Of a stretch of DNA of 64,000 nt, positions 60,360 to 64,000 are shown piece by piece. The DNA is from Actinomycetes bacterium (GTDB taxonomy: Bacteria; Actinomycetota; Thermoleophilia; Solirubrobacterales; Solirubrobacteraceae). The stretch covers positions 1 to 64,000 of the forward strand of contig JAKAED010000002.1 in NCBI GenBank assembly GCA_021820105.1. Reading direction: 5' to 3'. The first letter of the stretch is position 1. Every line of letters starts with the position of its first letter. The notes under the pieces were generated by a model. It was not told the DNA's origin. It saw only the letters and a list, made by a program, of their open reading frames with translations, and made no database searches. Position numbers and translations under genes: made by a program.

Positions 60360-61751
60360 CTACCCGTCGCCATCCCGCACACGCGCGGTGTAGTTCTCGA
60401 TGTTGCGCTGCCGCTCCCTGGCGATGCCCAGGGCGCCCTCCGGAACGTCCTTGGTGATGACCGAGCCCGCCCCTGTGTAGGCGTCATCCCCAACGGTCAC
60501 CGGCGCGACGAAGGTCGTGTCGACGCTGGTGCGCACGCGGGCGCCGATCGTCGTGCGGTGCTTGGTGCGCCCGTCATAGTTGGCCGTGATGGTGCTGGCA
60601 CCGAGGTTGGTGTCCTCGCCGACGCTCGCGTCACCGATGTAGCTGAGGTGCGGCACCTTGCTGCGGGCGCCGATCTCAGAGTTCTTGATCTCCACGAAGG
60701 TGCCGGCCTTGGATCCCTCCCGCAGGACCGCACCGGGCCGCAGGTAGGCAAAGGGCCCGACCTTGACGCCGTCACCGATCTGAGCACCGGTCGCATAGCT
60801 GTGGATGACGCTCGAGTCGATTCCGACACTCACGTCGATCAGCGTCGTGTGCGGGCCGATCACGGAGCCCTCCCCCACGCTGGTGGCCCCATGCAGACAG
60901 CTGCCGGGATGGATCACGCTGTCCGGCGCGAGGGTGACCTCGACGTCGATCACGGTCGCTGCCGGGTCGACGATCGTCGCGCCGTCACGCATCAGACGCT
61001 CATTGATGCGGCGCTGAGCGATCGCACGGACCGCGGACAGCTGGACCCGGTCATTGACCCCGAGCGTCTCATCCTGATCCTCAAGCACCAGCGCTGTCAC
61101 GATGTGGCCCTGGCTGCGGATCAGCGGCAGCACGTCAGGAAGGTAGTACTCCCCCTGCGCGTTGTTGTTGCCGACGCGCGCCAGCGCCGGCAGCAGCGCC
61201 GACCCGGAGAAGGCGTAGATGCCGCTGTTGATCTCATGAATCTGCAACTCCTCCGCGGTGGCGTCCTCCGGCCGCTTGGTCTCCACGACCTTCTCCACAC
61301 TTCCGTCCGCAGCGCGCACGACCCGGCCATAACCGGTGGGATCATCAAGCACTGCGGTCAGGATCGTGGCCGCCGCGCCGCTGTCACGCTGAACCCCCGC
61401 CAGCGCGGCGATTGTGTCAGGCGAGATCAGCGGCACGTCGCCGTTGAGCACCACCACCGAGGCATCAGCGTCAATGTGCGGCGCCGCCGCGCGCAGCGCA
61501 TCCGCGGTACCGCGAGGCTGCTCCTGCACAACCGACAGGACATCATCGGCAAGCGCCTCACGCAGCGGCTCGCCAGGCGCGTCCACCACGACGATCCTGC
61601 CGGCGCCGGCCGCTCTGGCAGCTGACAGCACCCAGCCGATCATTGAGCGCCCGCACACGGTGTGAAGCAGCTTCGGGACCCTTGAGCGCATCCGCGTCCC
61701 CTGTCCGGCGGCGAGGATCACTACGACGGGCGGCGCGCTCACTGGCCGCAT
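60360..61751 (-). CDS. glmU: bifunctional UDP-GlcNAc pyrophosphorylase/glucosamine-1-P acetyltransferase
   Basis: VVVILAAGQGTRMRSRVPKLLHTVCGRSMI; left-handed beta-helix C-terminus; ITANYDGRTKHRTTIG. Confidence 0.97.
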   Translation of the reverse strand: MRPVSAPPVVVILAAGQGTRMRSRVPKLLHTVCGRSMIGWVLSAARAAGAGRIVVVDAPGEPLREALADDVLSVVQEQPRGTADALRAAAPHIDADASVVVLNGDVPLISPDTIAALAGVQRDSGAAATILTAVLDDPTGYGRVVRAADGSVEKVVETKRPEDATAEELQIHEINSGIYAFSGSALLPALARVGNNNAQGEYYLPDVLPLIRSQGHIVTALVLEDQDETLGVNDRVQLSAVRAIAQRRINERLMRDGATIVDPAATVIDVEVTLAPDSVIHPGSCLHGATSVGEGSVIGPHTTLIDVSVGIDSSVIHSYATGAQIGDGVKVGPFAYLRPGAVLREGSKAGTFVEIKNSEIGARSKVPHLSYIGDASVGEDTNLGASTITANYDGRTKHRTTIGARVRTSVDTTFVAPVTVGDDAYTGAGSVITKDVPEGALGIARERQRNIENYTARVRDGDG

Positions 61752-61913
61752 CCTAGCTCACCTGCCGCCCCAGCCTGCGATGCTTGATGCCGTCAACCAA
61801 CGGAGGCGTGAGCCAAGCGCCAACGCAGGCATGAGCCACGACCTTGTTGGGCGACGCGCCATTGCTCACAACAGGTCGATCAGCGTGCTGCGATGCTAGA
61901 TTCGACGGCCCAT

Positions 61914-61986
61914 TGGGGGATAGGACAACTGGTCAGTCCGCCGGGTTTTGGTCCCGGACATCGGGGTTCGAGCCCTCGTCCCCCAG
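61914..61986 (+). tRNA. tRNA-Gln (TTG)
   Basis: TGGGGGATAGGACAACTGGTCAGTCCGCCGGGTTTTGGTCCCGGACATCGGGGTTCGAGCCCTCGTCCCCCAG; anticodon TTG. Confidence 0.96.
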
Positions 61987-62103
61987 TTTCATCCCGGTGA
62001 GCCGTTTTCGCCGGACTTCGCAGTCATCCGACGCCAACTCTCAGGCTCTAGTCCAGGGTTAGTCTGAGGCCGGAGCTCGAAGCCGGGCACCTGCTGGTCC
62101 GGG

Positions 62104-62811
62104 CTATCTCTTCCCGAGAGCCCTCCGGACCGCCTCCGGCAGCAGCGGATCCGCCAGCGCCGCCCGCACATCCGCCGGACGGTGCAGCGCGCGCTCCCCC
62201 TGCAGCATGCCGATCTCAAGTCCAAGCCCAGCGGCGGCCAGCAGCACCTGATTGAGTGAATCGGGCCCGCGCCAGATGAGCTCAGGCAAGGAGAACAGCG
62301 CCGGCAGCGGGCGCGCAACCCCGATCAGGTAGTAACCGCCGTCAAAGACCGGCCCCAGCACCAGATCAGCGCCCGTGGTCAGGTCGATGCGCGCCGCCCG
62401 GGCGTGGATCTGCCGGAAATGGGCCAGATCCGGCCAGACGACCAGCACCGGCCCGACCGAGTGTGAGGACACGCGCGCCACCGCATCGGCCACGCGCGCG
62501 GCGATCCCCTCCCCGTTCTGGGGGAACAGGACGGTGCCGTCACCGCCCAGAAGCTGCAGCTCACGACCGGCGTCGGCCGGCTCATGCGCGATGTAGAGCC
62601 CGCGCGGCTTCAATGAGCGCGCCCAGCGCAGGGCCTCGACCAGCAGCGCCGTCTGCAACGCCAGGCAGCCATCCAGCCCGAGCAGCGACTCAAGCGCGTG
62701 GCGCACCTCTCCACGCCGTGGCGCCCGCGCCATGATCACAACCGCCGGTGCGAAGTCAGCGGCGCCGCCCGGGTCGCTCTCCACCTCGCGAAACTGCTCT
62801 GGCACGGCCAT
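62104..62811 (-). CDS. DUF2064/TIGR04282-type glycosyltransferase-like protein
   Basis: VIMARAPRRGEVRHALESLLG..., TTGADLVLGPVFDGGYYLIGVARPLPALF. Confidence 0.85.
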   Translation of the reverse strand: MAVPEQFREVESDPGGAADFAPAVVIMARAPRRGEVRHALESLLGLDGCLALQTALLVEALRWARSLKPRGLYIAHEPADAGRELQLLGGDGTVLFPQNGEGIAARVADAVARVSSHSVGPVLVVWPDLAHFRQIHARAARIDLTTGADLVLGPVFDGGYYLIGVARPLPALFSLPELIWRGPDSLNQVLLAAAGLGLEIGMLQGERALHRPADVRAALADPLLPEAVRRALGKR

Positions 62812-62839
62812 CAGCCGGCCTCCACCCCTGTTCCGGGCA

Positions 62840-63684
<845 letters not shown>

Positions 63685-63685
<1 letters not shown>

Positions 63686-64000
63686 CAGCGCGGAACGCGG
63701 CCGCCCTCAGCGCCAGGCTCGGTCGCGGGCCCGCGCGGCGCCGCAATGGCGAGCACACGCATCGCCTTGAGCCCCAGCGAGAGCTTCTCCCGGCCGTCGG
63801 TGGACTGGACATCAAGGCCCGTCAGCTCGCGCACGCGCTCAAAGCGGTAGCGAACCGTGTGCCGGTGGGTGATCAGACGGGCCGCGGTTGCGTTGACGTT
63901 CGCGTCGCAGTCGAGGAAGGTCGCGAGCGTGCCGAGCAGATCGGTCTCATACTGCTCGTCATAGGCGACCAGCGGCCGCACAGTGTCGTTGTAGAAGCGC
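63685..64000 (-). CDS. PucR/CdaR-type HTH regulator C-terminus (5' end beyond window)
   Basis: LLGTLATFLDCDANVNATAARLITHRHTVRYRFERVRELTGLDVQSTDGREKLSLGLKAMRVL. Confidence 0.82.

Overview
High-GC actinobacterial-type chromosome segment. Thermoleophilia/Solirubrobacterales is my guess from protein style and is not verified. Four parts can be read. (1) 1-14.66 kb: a tightly packed, all-minus-strand operon that looks like a GTPase/Hsp70-centred NTP-dependent conflict or stress system. In transcription order it encodes a GrpE-like protein, an Hsp70, an NBD-only Hsp70 with an N-terminal helical adapter, an adapter+FN3 protein, a zinc-ribbon GTPase, a GAP1-like protein, a membrane zinc-ribbon GTPase, a small TM protein, an Hsp70 and a vWA protein (cut by the window edge). 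This is the main candidate for an under-described system. (2) 14.7-22 kb: a decayed island with SNF2, LuxR-HTH and other gene remnants next to tRNA-fMet, then a STAND-like ATPase gene flanked by two TTATG-N7-GCATAA motifs. (3) 22-38 kb: ordinary metabolic and regulatory genes. Notable items are an ECF sigma factor with a collagen-like, TM and Thr/Pro-rich C-terminus, a rhomboid-like protein that seems to lack catalytic residues, and csrA whose 3' end is tandemly multiplied. (4) 38-64 kb: the conserved eno-mazG-prsA/surA-mfd-pth-rplY-prs-glmU housekeeping neighbourhood, interrupted by two very large secreted repeat proteins and a ferric reductase/ApbE operon. Three tRNAs (fMet, Leu-UAA, Gln-UUG) and several strong hairpins and tandem repeats are described. 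All calls come from reading the sequence and ORF track; no searches were run.
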